Assembly (NCBI GenBank): GCA_038529355.1
Contig: JBCBDU010000017.1
Location: forward strand, 1-64,000
Direction: 5' to 3'
Length of the DNA: 64,000 bases
Source: CALBPI01 sp038529355
GTDB taxonomy: Bacteria; Pseudomonadota; Gammaproteobacteria; Steroidobacterales; Woeseiaceae
In this document: piece after piece, positions 1-8,647 of the stretch
Layout of the letters: each line of letters begins with the position of its first letter
How positions within the stretch are numbered: the stretch's first letter is position 1
The notes under the pieces: generated by a model
What the model saw: the letters and a program-made list of their open reading frames with translations, nothing else
Database searches by the model: none
What the model was told of the DNA's origin: nothing
Made by a program: the position numbers and the translations under genes

Positions 1-1
1 C

Positions 2-1375
2 GAGAGTGAGCCCCCACGTGCGGCAGAGATCGTGTTCAGTTTAGGCGTTCCAGTGTTGGGCATTTGCTACGGCATGCAGGCGATGGCGGCGCAGCTCGGT
101 GGCTCGGTCAGTGCCGCAACGCATCGTGAGTTTGGCTTTGCCAAAGTCACCACGTCGACATCGGTGCTGCTCGAAGGTCTGACGGATGTCGCGGAAGAGT
201 CGGTGCTTGACGTGTGGATGTCGCACGGTGACAAAGTGGATTCGCTGCCGCCCGGTTTCGTCGCCACTGGCAGCTCCGCCAACGCACCGCTGGCGGCCAT
301 GGAAGATGCCTCGCGGCATTTCTATGGCGTGCAGTTTCACCCGGAAGTCACGCATACGTTGCAAGGTGCGGCGATGCTGACCCGCTTCGTGCGCGACATC
401 GCCGAGTGTCGCGGCGAGTGGACTATGGGCAACATCGCCGAAGACGCAATTCACCGTGTCCGCGAGACCGTTGGCGACGAGCGCGTACTGCTCGGTTTGT
501 CCGGTGGCGTGGATTCTTCGGTAGTCGCCGCGCTGCTCCATCAGGCAATTGGTGATCAGCTGGTTTGCGTGTTTGTTGATCACGGATTGTTGCGCCAGAA
601 CGAAGGTGATCAGGTCATGGCAACGTTTGCCGAGCACCTGGGCGTCAAGGTGATTCGCGTGAATGCCTCTGAGCGTTTTTTCGCAGCGCTCGAAGGTGTC
701 AGTGACCCCGAAGAGAAGCGCAAAATTATCGGTCGCCTGTTTGTCGAGGTATTCGACGAGCAGGCCAGTGCACTCGATGGCGTCACGTTTCTTGCCCAGG
801 GCACGATCTATCCGGATGTCATTGAATCGGCCGGCAGCAAAACCGGCAAGGCCCACGTCATCAAGTCGCACCACAACGTGGGCGGTTTGCCCGAGCACAT
901 GAAACTCAAACTGCTCGAGCCGCTGCGTGAACTGTTCAAAGATGAGGTGCGGGCGCTTGGCGTTGAGTTAGGCCTGAATCATGACATGGTGTATCGCCAC
1001 CCATTCCCCGGTCCGGGGCTTGGCGTTCGCATCCTGGGTGAGGTTAAGCCCGAATACGCCGATTTGCTGAGACGCGCTGATGACATCTTTATCCAGGCGC
1101 TGCGCGCAGCAGATTTGTACGACAAGACCAGTCAGGCGTTCGCCGTATTTCTGCCGGTCAAGTCCGTCGGCGTGATGGGTGACGGTCGCTGTTACGACTA
1201 CGTCGTTGCGCTGCGTGCCGTTGAGACCGTTGATTTCATGACGGCGCGTTGGGCGCGGCTGCCGTACGAGTTTCTCGAGGAAGTCTCGCTGCGCATCATC
1301 AACGAAGTCAGCGGTATCTCGCGCGTCGCCTATGATATCTCCGGCAAGCCGCCGGCGACGATTGAATGGGAGTGA
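2..1375 (+). CDS. guaA: GMP synthase (glutamine-hydrolysing), 5' partial
   Basis: Converts XMP to GMP with glutamine and ATP, the last step of de novo guanine nucleotide synthesis in the cytosol. The frame is open from base 2, so the gene begins before the window; 457 of about 525 residues are present. The class I glutamine amidotransferase domain shows the nucleophile elbow GICYGMQ and the His/Glu pair in YGVQFHPEVTH; the ATP-pyrophosphatase P-loop is LSGGVDSSVVA; the C-terminal dimerisation domain has FPGPGLGVRI and ends in the usual GKPPATIEWE. The GTG at base 32 lies inside the amidotransferase domain and is not the real start. Normally follows guaB, which would lie upstream of the window. 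Nothing looks damaged. Confidence 0.98.
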   Translation, partial: ESEPPRAAEIVFSLGVPVLGICYGMQAMAAQLGGSVSAATHREFGFAKVTTSTSVLLEGLTDVAEESVLDVWMSHGDKVDSLPPGFVATGSSANAPLAAMEDASRHFYGVQFHPEVTHTLQGAAMLTRFVRDIAECRGEWTMGNIAEDAIHRVRETVGDERVLLGLSGGVDSSVVAALLHQAIGDQLVCVFVDHGLLRQNEGDQVMATFAEHLGVKVIRVNASERFFAALEGVSDPEEKRKIIGRLFVEVFDEQASALDGVTFLAQGTIYPDVIESAGSKTGKAHVIKSHHNVGGLPEHMKLKLLEPLRELFKDEVRALGVELGLNHDMVYRHPFPGPGLGVRILGEVKPEYADLLRRADDIFIQALRAADLYDKTSQAFAVFLPVKSVGVMGDGRCYDYVVALRAVETVDFMTARWARLPYEFLEEVSLRIINEVSGISRVAYDISGKPPATIEWE

Positions 1376-1520
1376 CGCGCGGCGACGTGATGCGCGCAGT
1401 GCAGTTGTGCTCAATCACGCTACACCTGTTGCCCCAATGCGTAACCTGATTGTCTGCCGCACTAAGACGCACGCAGCCAAAACAATCCGTAGCCGAATTG
1501 CCAGGTAGCTGCTAGCCGCC

Positions 1521-1592
1521 AGGCTCCGAGACCTGAAGACCTGGGAACCTGGAAACCTGGGGACTTCGAGACCTCGAGATAGGGAGATCTGC
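1521..1592. repeat. Degenerate 8-bp intergenic tandem repeat
   Basis: Nine consecutive 8-bp units with consensus close to AGACCTGG (AGGCTCCG, AGACCTGA, AGACCTGG, GAACCTGG, AAACCTGG, GGACTTCG, AGACCTCG, AGATAGGG, AGATCTGC). It lies in the 275-bp gap between the end of guaA and the end of the next, convergent gene. The period is exact and only substitutions separate the units. The rest of the gap (1376-1520 and 1593-1650) shows no gene and no convincing terminator. Function unknown. Confidence 0.75.
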
Positions 1593-1650
1593 GCACCCGG
1601 TTTGCGCAGTCGTTGAGTACGGCGAATGCGATTAACCTCGCCTGGCAGCG

Positions 1651-2424
1651 TCAGTTGATGATGGGCGCTATGCGATAGAGATCAAAACGTGTGGTACCCG
1701 ATTGCAGGTAGTTGTAGTGCTTGGTAAACAGGTCGCTGCTTTGCAACAGGTCCAGACCGTCTTCGGTGTCCCATTCAACAATGTTGATTTCGCTCGGTCC
1801 AGGTTGCGCCGTTGCGTGGGAGACGAACCGCGGTGTTCGCAACGTATGAATGAAGCGGCCACCCGCAGTCTCAACCGCCGGCATCACACCATCAAGATAG
1901 GTCTGATAGTCGTTGGGCGCAGTCACATCGTGCCAGGCAAACGCAATGGTGTAATGTTTGTCTTGGCGGAAGCGCAGCGTCTTTGCGGTTTCGGCTTGCG
2001 CTTTGTAGAACCGTAACTCGTCCCAGATGAGCGGTCGCATCGACTTGTATTGCTGCCACTCGGGCTGCGATTCGAAGCTCAGATCTGCCGCCTCATCGGG
2101 CCAGCTTGCGACGACGAACACCGAGGGCTGCTCGCGTCCGACAACCGTTTCGACGACGCGCAAGGCGCCGTGATTCTGGTAGCCGAATTGCGCTGCAAGC
2201 GGCAGCGCTTTTGCGTAGTAGATTTTCATCGCTGCTTTGGCCTCGGCAGACGTGTTGTTGTACGGCTCAATGATGGATAGCAGTTGACCGGCACGCAGCT
2301 CAAACTGCAGTGCCTGCGGCGTCGCTTGCGCCGAATCGATGCGAGCGCTGTCGGTGCTGCAGGCGCACAGCAGCGTCAGCAGAGTCAGGCAAAGTGCGTT
2401 GGCAAATCGATAGGAAAGCGTCAT
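1651..2424 (-). CDS. Putative lipoprotein with two dimeric alpha/beta-barrel-like repeats
   Basis: I do not recognise a precise family. The 257-residue protein starts with a lipoprotein signal peptide (MTLSYRFANALCLTLL...) ending in a cysteine-containing LLCAC stretch, so it is probably membrane anchored. The mature part looks like two tandem ferredoxin-like repeats of the DUF1330/antibiotic monooxygenase type (roughly residues 45-140 and 145-255), with an INIVEWD segment near the end. The ATG at 2424 is preferred over one at 2463 because a GGAG lies about eight bases before it and the signal peptide begins there. It is divergent from a LysR regulator and the shared control region holds repeated operator-like sites, so regulation by that LysR protein is likely. 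Substrate unknown. Confidence 0.75.
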   Translation of the reverse strand: MTLSYRFANALCLTLLTLLCACSTDSARIDSAQATPQALQFELRAGQLLSIIEPYNNTSAEAKAAMKIYYAKALPLAAQFGYQNHGALRVVETVVGREQPSVFVVASWPDEAADLSFESQPEWQQYKSMRPLIWDELRFYKAQAETAKTLRFRQDKHYTIAFAWHDVTAPNDYQTYLDGVMPAVETAGGRFIHTLRTPRFVSHATAQPGPSEINIVEWDTEDGLDLLQSSDLFTKHYNYLQSGTTRFDLYRIAPIIN

Positions 2425-2440
2425 TATGGCTCCAATAAAC

Positions 2441-2521
2441 GGTGCAAAAATAGAGCCTAACATCGCAAAATATGCGAGTTACGGATTAACTTAGGCCTTA
2501 ATTGGTGCGAAAATGCACCAA
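2441..2521. promoter_or_regulatory. Operator cluster between LysR gene and divergent lipoprotein gene
   Basis: Three related sites are visible: GGTGCAAAAAT (2441-2451), the inverted repeat TCGCA-N5-TGCGA (2463-2477), and a perfect 7-bp inverted repeat TTGGTGC-N6-GCACCAA (2502-2521). All share a GC-AAAAT-GC core, as expected for a LysR-type tetramer contacting several sites in a divergent promoter. The last site covers the first base of the LysR start codon, so binding there could repress the regulator's own gene. Binding is inferred. Confidence 0.6.
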
Positions 2522-3435
2522 TGGATGATTGGTCTGTTTATCGCTTGGTGCTCGCGCTGCATCGCGCAGGCACGCTCAGAGGTGCTGCGATGCAACTGGG
2601 CGTCAATCACGCGACGGTGTCGCGAAAGCTGGCCTGGTTGAACGCGACCTATGGCCAAAATGTGTTTGACAAGACACCTGGCGGATATGCCGTTTCGGAG
2701 TTTGGTCAGCATCTGGTGAGCGCTGCGGAAGATATCGAAGCGATTACGTTGTCAGCAGATCGTGTGCGCCGTTCGTGGGACCCGACGCTCGCAGGTCGCG
2801 TGACGCTGTCTGTCTCTGTTCCAATCGCGCGCTATTTGCTTGCTGACTGTTTGCCCGATTTCGTCCAACGCTACCCGAAGATTCAACTGGTGTTACATGC
2901 CTCTGAACGCCAGATCGACCTTGATCGCTCCGAGGCGGATGTCGTGGTCCGCACGACCGATGCGCCGCCACAACACTTGGTGGGTCGGCGCCTGTTTCCG
3001 TATGCCGTGTGCTACTACGCAACGCAAAGTTATCTTGCGCAAACGCCGGAAGACCAGCGCCGCTGGATCGGCACAGCGTCGGACGCGCCTGTGCCGGTAT
3101 GGGCGCAGGAAAGTCCGTTTCCGCATATTTCGATTGGTTTGCGGGCCTCTGGCTATGAACTGCGACACCAGGCGTTACTCGCCGGTCTCGGCATGGCAAG
3201 AGGCGCATGCTTTATGGCCGACCAGGAGCAGTCATTGGTGCGGTTGCCCGACGCGCAACCGTTCGACGGGTTGGATTTTTGGGTGTTGACGCATCCCGAT
3301 CTGCGCGCATCACCGCGCATCAAGGCAACGATGCGCTTTCTGATCGAAGTGCTGGATCGCAAAAAGGACTTGATACAAGGCCGCGTCAACGCGGCGCGTG
3401 CAGGTTTACCGCCAGATGCCGGCGGTTCTGCGTGA
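2521..3435 (+). CDS. LysR-family transcriptional regulator
   Basis: A 304-residue DNA-binding regulator. The N-terminal winged helix-turn-helix is clear (residues about 3-62, with GTLRGAAMQLGVNHATVSRK as the recognition region), followed by a periplasmic-binding-protein-like effector domain (about 90-290). The ATG at 2521 gives the standard LysR N-terminus (MDDWSVYRLVLALH). No Shine-Dalgarno sequence precedes it; instead a perfect inverted repeat runs into the start codon, suggesting a leaderless or tightly autoregulated message. Divergent from the lipoprotein gene at 1651-2424, its most likely target. Effector unknown. Confidence 0.93.
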   Translation: MDDWSVYRLVLALHRAGTLRGAAMQLGVNHATVSRKLAWLNATYGQNVFDKTPGGYAVSEFGQHLVSAAEDIEAITLSADRVRRSWDPTLAGRVTLSVSVPIARYLLADCLPDFVQRYPKIQLVLHASERQIDLDRSEADVVVRTTDAPPQHLVGRRLFPYAVCYYATQSYLAQTPEDQRRWIGTASDAPVPVWAQESPFPHISIGLRASGYELRHQALLAGLGMARGACFMADQEQSLVRLPDAQPFDGLDFWVLTHPDLRASPRIKATMRFLIEVLDRKKDLIQGRVNAARAGLPPDAGGSA

Positions 3436-3477
3436 CAGGCAAGTGCTGCCGGTCCAGCAAGTTCAGATGACGCCGGG

Positions 3478-4731
3478 TTACTTGAACACCGGCGCATCCG
3501 CAAGCCGTGCGCCATCATAGGGCACTTTGTTAAACAGCAGTGGTAGGTAAAAGGCTTGTAGTTCGCGGTGGTAGTCGCGCACCGAGGCTTCGTAGTCCAG
3601 TTGCGCGCGCACATCGGTGCGGGCGAGGCGTTGCAGGTGGCGTTGAATGGCAAGCGCTGGCGACACCCATGCCGCTCTTGCTGCAACCTGATCGCGTTGT
3701 CGGATCGAGTCGCGGTAAGCTGCGGACAGCTCACTGGCAGCGACATCGCCCATGTGCTGAAACGCAAAGTACCAGCGCCAATCGAAAGGCTGTAGCGCTT
3801 CTTCGATCGTGTACTCGGGGAACAGTTTGGCAAACGGATCGAGCGTTGCAGATTTCGGCAGATCCCACGCATCATTAACGGCCTCGCGCTGCACCAGCGC
3901 AATGTCCGCACCTTGTGGGCCATCGACGGTCGGAATGATCAGGTTTTGCACGCTGGCGGGTACAAACACATTGACCAGCAGCCAAACGCCAACCGCGGTC
4001 GCGCCGATCGTGGCAGCCGGCCAGGGGAGCAGTGCAAGCAGGCTTGCGAGCAACGCCCAAAACGCTGTGATTGCCGCAAAACCGGCCAGTGCCAAACTGA
4101 TCTCAGTGGCGCTTGCGCTAAAGACAAGCGCGCCTGCGATGAACGGTAACGCGATAGCGGCGAATGCAAGGCTGGCCCGCAAGACGATGCGTGGCAACCA
4201 CAAACGGCGACGAGCGTTCGGCATGCCTTCCAGTAATGTCAGGCGACCTGCCATACGTTCGCGCGCTTTCAGATCATAGAGCAATACGATCAGTATCAAC
4301 GGCAGCACATAGGCGGCAATGAAACTCAGATCGAGCGCACCAATCTGCGCGAGCAGCGGATTCGGGCTTTCACCGTTGTAGATTTGACCTTCCAGCGCCA
4401 ACAATCTGATGCGCTTCAGGTACGGCGCTGTGTCGCGTTGGCCGATAGCGGCAAACGCCAGCGGCGACGGTGCGTCGTAGGTCACATAGAAGCTGTAATA
4501 GGCCGCATCGCCGAAATCACCGAGCGGTGCTTGCACGGTTTCGCGGTCGGCGCGGTCTGCTTCGATCATGCGCGCAATGTCATCCTGCTGTGCGGTGATC
4601 GTCGTGATACCGATCGCAGTAGCAATGATGCAAAGCGCCAACAGTACGGCTAGCGCGATCACTGCCGTGCTATCGCGCAGCAGAAAGCGTAGCTCCCTGA
4701 GCCAACCGATTGTACTCGTCCTGGTGGTCAT
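3478..4731 (-). CDS. ABC-2-type permease, DUF3526 family (second subunit)
   Basis: Membrane subunit of an ABC exporter, 417 residues. It has a single N-terminal membrane helix (about residues 25-48), a periplasmic loop with the DUF3526 pattern (PLGDFGDAAYYSFYVTYDAPSP), then a cluster of five helices between about 140 and 260, and a soluble C-terminal part. Start chosen at the ATG that overlaps the TGA of the upstream permease gene (ATGA at 4728-4731); an ATG at 4755 is less likely. It is the third gene of a coupled ATPase-permease-permease operon. The substrate of DUF3526 systems is unknown; the arrangement resembles NosFY/gliding-type ABC-2 exporters. Confidence 0.88.
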   Translation of the reverse strand: MTTRTSTIGWLRELRFLLRDSTAVIALAVLLALCIIATAIGITTITAQQDDIARMIEADRADRETVQAPLGDFGDAAYYSFYVTYDAPSPLAFAAIGQRDTAPYLKRIRLLALEGQIYNGESPNPLLAQIGALDLSFIAAYVLPLILIVLLYDLKARERMAGRLTLLEGMPNARRRLWLPRIVLRASLAFAAIALPFIAGALVFSASATEISLALAGFAAITAFWALLASLLALLPWPAATIGATAVGVWLLVNVFVPASVQNLIIPTVDGPQGADIALVQREAVNDAWDLPKSATLDPFAKLFPEYTIEEALQPFDWRWYFAFQHMGDVAASELSAAYRDSIRQRDQVAARAAWVSPALAIQRHLQRLARTDVRAQLDYEASVRDYHRELQAFYLPLLFNKVPYDGARLADAPVFK

Positions 4732-6167
4732 AACGGGCGCCATCTTGTCGACCACAGGAACAGGCAGCCACCGGCGCCGAACCAGAGCAGTAGCAACAGC
4801 AGACTCGACGATGCACCGCCAATACGCACGGCGGCCGGTGCCGGTGCAAACGAGAACGCCGGCAGTTGGCGCCAGGCATCGGCGGAGACACGCGTCGACT
4901 GTTCAGCTTGCACGTCAATGCTCTTGATCCTATCCAGCGCGTAATCGACCTCGGTTGCCTGCAACATGTTCAGTGTCTGCACAAATTGCAGGCGGTAGGC
5001 TTCCGCCTCGTCAAGAAACCGGTGATAGGCACGCAGGTCCGTGCCGGCGATGGCCTGCGATGCCGTTTGCAACACAAGCATCGGTGAAAGCGCGCCGGCC
5101 GAGGTAATGATCTGCTGTTGTGCCTGTCGCGCCTGCTGGTCTTCGGTGCTGAATCGCTTGAGCACCTGTGCGCCCTGACGTTCGCCCTCGACCGCGAGCA
5201 ATCCGCGAATGTTGATGGGCAGTTCTTCCGGTGATGCAACGCCGTATTCAGCGAGTACCTTTGTCTGGAAGTCCTGATAGTTTGGATCGTTTGCATTGTG
5301 AGAATCGCCAAGTGCCCGCAGCTCTGCGGTCACTTGCATGTGCCGCGCAAAGGCGCTCTCCAGCGGTGCACTGGTTTTCGCGATATCGGCAGCGAAACGC
5401 GGTATCACCAGTGTTGACAGTAACCAGAAGGCTGCGAGCGTAAGAAAGGCATTGCTGCTTTGCCGGCAGAGGCAACTAACCGTGATGACAACCAGTGCCC
5501 ACAGCGTCAAGTAAGTGCCGTAGGCCGCAACAAGTGTCAGCGCTGCAGAACGCTCATTCGGTACTGCGTTCGTTGCGCTGATCGCGGCGAGCGCGAGCAC
5601 GGCGACGCACAGCGTACAGACGCAAAACAAAACCACGAGTTTGCCGATCGCAATGTCGCGCAATGAAATGCCTTGTGCCATCAGCGCTTTTAACGTGCCG
5701 GTTTCGCGTTCGCGTGTGATGCTGCCGTGGCCAATCAAGATTAACAGTAATGGCGCCAGCACCTGCAAACAGAACGCAGGCGTCAGGCTGCCGAGTCTCA
5801 CCAACGCAGCGCCTTCGCCAGCGCCGGCAAACATCGCTGCATTCTTGCGATGACCTTCGAGAAACAGCGATGTGCCGCCGTAGGCGTCCAGACCCGGGTC
5901 AATGCTCGCCAGCGGCGCCGGTGTACGAAAAACGTATTGGCCGTAGTGCACCATGCGGTGCGGATGACGGTCAGGCTGGTTGGCAAAGATCTCGCTGGCT
6001 TCGTCCTGGTGTGACTGCCGATGTTCAGTCTGCTGCGCCAGGAATGTATTGGAGGTAATAACGCACAGTGCGAGCAGGGCGGCAAAAAGCCAACCGGAGA
6101 TCTGTGCCAGTCGGCTGCGCGCCAGCCACGAAAACTCCGCTCTGGCTATGGTGCCGATCGAACTCAT
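4728..6167 (-). CDS. ABC-2-type permease, DUF3526 family (first subunit)
   Basis: A 479-residue membrane protein of the same family as its downstream neighbour. N-terminal helix at about 22-44, an extracytoplasmic domain of about 80 residues with the FVFRTPAPLASIDPGLDAYG-type region, then helices near 130-150, 180-205, 225-250 and 255-275, a long soluble loop rich in charged residues, and a last helix near 455-475. The stretch GSITRERETGTLKALMAQG before the second helix group is the cytoplasmic coupling motif of ABC-2 permeases. Start overlaps the ATPase stop by ATGA (6164-6167), so translation of all three genes is coupled. The two permeases probably form a heterodimer. Confidence 0.88.
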   Translation of the reverse strand: MSSIGTIARAEFSWLARSRLAQISGWLFAALLALCVITSNTFLAQQTEHRQSHQDEASEIFANQPDRHPHRMVHYGQYVFRTPAPLASIDPGLDAYGGTSLFLEGHRKNAAMFAGAGEGAALVRLGSLTPAFCLQVLAPLLLILIGHGSITRERETGTLKALMAQGISLRDIAIGKLVVLFCVCTLCVAVLALAAISATNAVPNERSAALTLVAAYGTYLTLWALVVITVSCLCRQSSNAFLTLAAFWLLSTLVIPRFAADIAKTSAPLESAFARHMQVTAELRALGDSHNANDPNYQDFQTKVLAEYGVASPEELPINIRGLLAVEGERQGAQVLKRFSTEDQQARQAQQQIITSAGALSPMLVLQTASQAIAGTDLRAYHRFLDEAEAYRLQFVQTLNMLQATEVDYALDRIKSIDVQAEQSTRVSADAWRQLPAFSFAPAPAAVRIGGASSSLLLLLLWFGAGGCLFLWSTRWRPL

Positions 6168-6895
6168 GGCCGCAGTTCCCGTGCGTTGCTGAACGCTGTA
6201 CGGATTGCGGATGGATCAAAACCGTCGGCGTCCTTGCGAAAATCGCCAACCAGTTGGCCGTTGCGCAACAACAAAATCTGATCGGCTGTTTCACTAGCGC
6301 CGAACAGATCGTGCGTGACCATCAGAATCGTTGTGCCGTCCTCTCTGAGCGTTTCGATCAGGCGATGAAAGTCATCAATGGCCGCCGGATCGAGTCCAGA
6401 AGTGGGTTCATCGAACAGAATCAATGGTGTGTTGCGCAACAGACAAGTTGCAATCGCGACTTTTTGCCGCATGCCTTTCGAAAAAGTGCTGGCGTTCGAG
6501 TCCCAGGCCCGCTGGGGCAAGTCGACGCGCCCGAACGCGTCGTCGATTGCTGTGCGGTCGGGCGTGACACCGGCCAAGCTGAGAAAGTAGGTGGCGTTCT
6601 CGCGCGCGGTGAAGTGTTCGTACAGCGCCGCCTGCTCGGGCAAATAGCCGGTGCGGGCGCGAATGCTCTGTGCATCAGTCACAACATCGTGTCCCAACAC
6701 GTGCGCGCTGCCACCGGTTAGCGGTACCAGCCCGAGCAGCGCAAGAATCGTCGTTGACTTGCCTGCGCCATTGCCGCCGATCAACGCCAGAATTTCGCGT
6801 TCGTTGAGCGTTACGTCGAGCTGCTTCAGGATCGTATTGCCATCGCGCTCAACGACCATGCGTTTGGCACCGATTACTGTTGTCGTTGCTGTCAC
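6164..6895 (-). CDS. ABC transporter ATP-binding protein
   Basis: Cytoplasmic ATPase of the adjacent ABC-2 exporter, 243 residues. Walker A is GGNGAGKST, the signature is FSKGMRQK, Walker B with catalytic Glu is LILFDEPTSGLD, and the switch histidine is in MVTHD. A strong AGGAGG sits five bases before the GTG at 6895; a TTG one codon earlier would be only two bases from it, so GTG is preferred. First gene of the operon ATPase-permease-permease. A perfect inverted repeat lies about 25 bases upstream and may be its operator. Confidence 0.93.
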   Translation of the reverse strand: MTATTTVIGAKRMVVERDGNTILKQLDVTLNEREILALIGGNGAGKSTTILALLGLVPLTGGSAHVLGHDVVTDAQSIRARTGYLPEQAALYEHFTARENATYFLSLAGVTPDRTAIDDAFGRVDLPQRAWDSNASTFSKGMRQKVAIATCLLRNTPLILFDEPTSGLDPAAIDDFHRLIETLREDGTTILMVTHDLFGASETADQILLLRNGQLVGDFRKDADGFDPSAIRTAFSNARELRP

Positions 6896-6919
6896 CAAAG
6901 CCTCCTAAGATTGATGCCG

Positions 6920-6939
6920 CGTCGCAAATTGCTGCGACG
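6920..6939. promoter_or_regulatory. Inverted repeat upstream of the ABC exporter operon
   Basis: Perfect 7-bp arms CGTCGCA-N6-TGCGACG, 25 bases before the ATPase start codon and just upstream of its AGGAGG ribosome-binding site. Position and symmetry suit a repressor operator. The surrounding 249-bp gap (6896-7144) otherwise shows no convincing gene. Confidence 0.4.
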
Positions 6940-7144
6940 GTAGTGACCGATACTTCATGCCGAAGCCTATGGGTAAATGGGTGTAGAGAAAGACGAAGCG
7001 AATTGAGGGCGCCGCTTGCATCGCTGTTGCACAGGCTCAGATCAGGGTGGGTAGTGCCGCCATCATCAATCGACACAAAGCACGTTGCGTCGGAACACTG
7101 TAGCGCTTAGTGGTCTTTAGCCTATGCGCGAATGCGCGGGCAGT

Positions 7145-7471
7145 TCAGCGCCGCAGGGTTGCGGGCGGCGCGCGCGGATTCGCGCGGTAGCGCTCCGGCG
7201 GCTGTAGCAAGATTGTCGCAAACACAGCCGTCGGCGCGTTCAGTCCGCGAACCAGCCTTGGTGCGCCAATGTCGGTGGCTACTGCCAGCGTGTCGTCATC
7301 GAGTGATGCATTGAGCACACACATCGCGCAGTCGTGAATGCCTTGTACGGGCGCAGGATCTGCATCTTCCGCATGCGCATGCAGTGCGAAGATCGGCTGG
7401 CACAGCAGCGCCACCGCAAACAGCATTGCGATCTGTCGACCTGTCGATTGTGCGGTGAGAGGTGAGTGCAT
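7145..7471 (-). CDS. DUF2946-like small exported protein
   Basis: A 108-residue protein with an N-terminal hydrophobic segment (IAMLFAVALLCQPIFALHAHA), a CAMC motif in the middle and a C-terminal YRANPRAPPATLRR tail. Short length, the CxxC/CAMC motif after a hydrophobic helix and the terminal RxPP tail match DUF2946 proteins, some of which are found near copper-handling genes. No copper gene is visible next to it here. Start uncertain: ATG at 7471 is used, a TTG at 7498 would add nine residues; neither has a good ribosome-binding site. Confidence 0.65.
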   Translation of the reverse strand: MHSPLTAQSTGRQIAMLFAVALLCQPIFALHAHAEDADPAPVQGIHDCAMCVLNASLDDDTLAVATDIGAPRLVRGLNAPTAVFATILLQPPERYRANPRAPPATLRR

Positions 7472-7573
7472 TCGTGCCAACCATAAAGCAGCACGCAATT
7501 GTTAGCGGATGCCGTTGCTGCCGTCAAGCAGCGCGGCCAACGGGGACGTCAGGGGGCAGCCGTTTCGACGGCA

Positions 7574-8647
7574 TCACTTGAGCGTATCGACAGGCGTGGC
7601 GATCGTCATAACGCTTTCACCGGCGCGTACCGGTGGTCCGGCCAGGCCATACAGAGCGAATCCCGATACCGGCGCAACGACGGTCTCGACTAGCGCGCCA
7701 GAATAATCCCGAAGCTCGCCGAGGGTTTCGCCCTTGGTCACCATCCGCCCGTGTGCTGTGGCGGGATGCCACAATCCGCTGTGTTCGACGGGCACCGATG
7801 TTGTGCCCTCGAAGTAGGCTGGCGTGCCAGTTGCCGACGGGGGCGTTGCCGGCAGCATCGACAGGAAGGCTAGTGCCGAGCGGATGCCATCGACCATCAT
7901 TCGGACATTGGCAGGATCGCGTTGTCCGTTCTCACCAATTTCGACGATGACGGTGGGCAAGCCCTCAGCGACGGCCTGACGATTCAAGGAGCGCCGGCTA
8001 TCGACTTGCTGTTGGGTGTGCATGCTGTAACGCACGATGTTCGGTAGACCGATAGCGTGCGCGACACCCAACGCTTTTGGATAGTCGCTGGCCAACGGTC
8101 CGCCAAACACACCAACAAAGCTCGCCAACCACTCTGCGCCGTCCCCGCTGTGTGCATCAATGACAAAGTCCGCTTCGGCGATTAATTTGGTCGATAGTGC
8201 GTGGGCGATGCGCTCGGTTTGCGAGCCGTCAGCAGCACCGGGGAAACTGCGATTCAGGTTCTTCCGATCGAATGGGTTCACGTAGGGTACGCGCGCTTCG
8301 AACGCCGGAATATGCGCGACACGCACCAGAATCAAGTTGCCGGACAACGCCGACGGCGCTATCGATGTCGCTAGCTGCTCCGCAGCCAACACCGACGTGA
8401 ATTCAAAGCCGTGCACACCGGCGACAAGCAAGACGGTTGGCCCGGGCTTGGCGCCGGCGAGCACCGTTACCGGTATGAACGTCGCCGGATCGCTGCGCCC
8501 GGCCGGAATGTTGATACGCAAATCCGTGCGTGACGATGGTTTGATTGTGACGCCACCGATCGTCAGTGTATCGCCGGCAGCATGCGCAATAAGACTGGCA
8601 AACAGGAGCACGCACACAGTGATGGTTGTTGGAAACAGGCGTGACAT
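7574..8647 (-). CDS. Secreted succinylglutamate desuccinylase/aspartoacylase-family hydrolase
   Basis: A 357-residue zinc carboxypeptidase-like hydrolase (AstE/ASPA superfamily). Signal peptide MSRLFPTTITVCVLLFASLIAHA points to the periplasm. The zinc ligands are visible as HGFE (in VAGVHGFEFTS) and the later His in VIDAHSGD; substrate-binding residues occur in NPFDRKNLNRSFPG, and the catalytic Glu in VIVEIGENGQ. The C-terminal beta-barrel domain (about 265-355) is also typical. The ATG at 8647 is chosen because the signal peptide begins there, with GAGAGGA a dozen bases before. The true substrate (an N-acyl amino acid or amide) cannot be told. Free-standing gene. Confidence 0.88.
   Translation of the reverse strand: MSRLFPTTITVCVLLFASLIAHAAGDTLTIGGVTIKPSSRTDLRINIPAGRSDPATFIPVTVLAGAKPGPTVLLVAGVHGFEFTSVLAAEQLATSIAPSALSGNLILVRVAHIPAFEARVPYVNPFDRKNLNRSFPGAADGSQTERIAHALSTKLIAEADFVIDAHSGDGAEWLASFVGVFGGPLASDYPKALGVAHAIGLPNIVRYSMHTQQQVDSRRSLNRQAVAEGLPTVIVEIGENGQRDPANVRMMVDGIRSALAFLSMLPATPPSATGTPAYFEGTTSVPVEHSGLWHPATAHGRMVTKGETLGELRDYSGALVETVVAPVSGFALYGLAGPPVRAGESVMTIATPVDTLK

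Noticed and set aside
41..898. Minus-strand open frame of 285 residues inside guaA
   Set aside because: It is the antisense of a well conserved gene and its protein has no family-like features.
1521..1592. 8-bp repeat array considered as a CRISPR
   Set aside because: Units are contiguous with no spacers and far too short for CRISPR repeats; no cas genes are in the window.
3478..6895. ABC operon considered as the nos copper-maturation set (NosFY)
   Set aside because: The permeases carry DUF3526 features, there are two of them, and no nos genes are near.
6849..7076. A 75-residue frame upstream of the ABC exporter
   Set aside because: No ribosome-binding site, no recognisable structure, and it overlaps the ATPase start and its probable operator.
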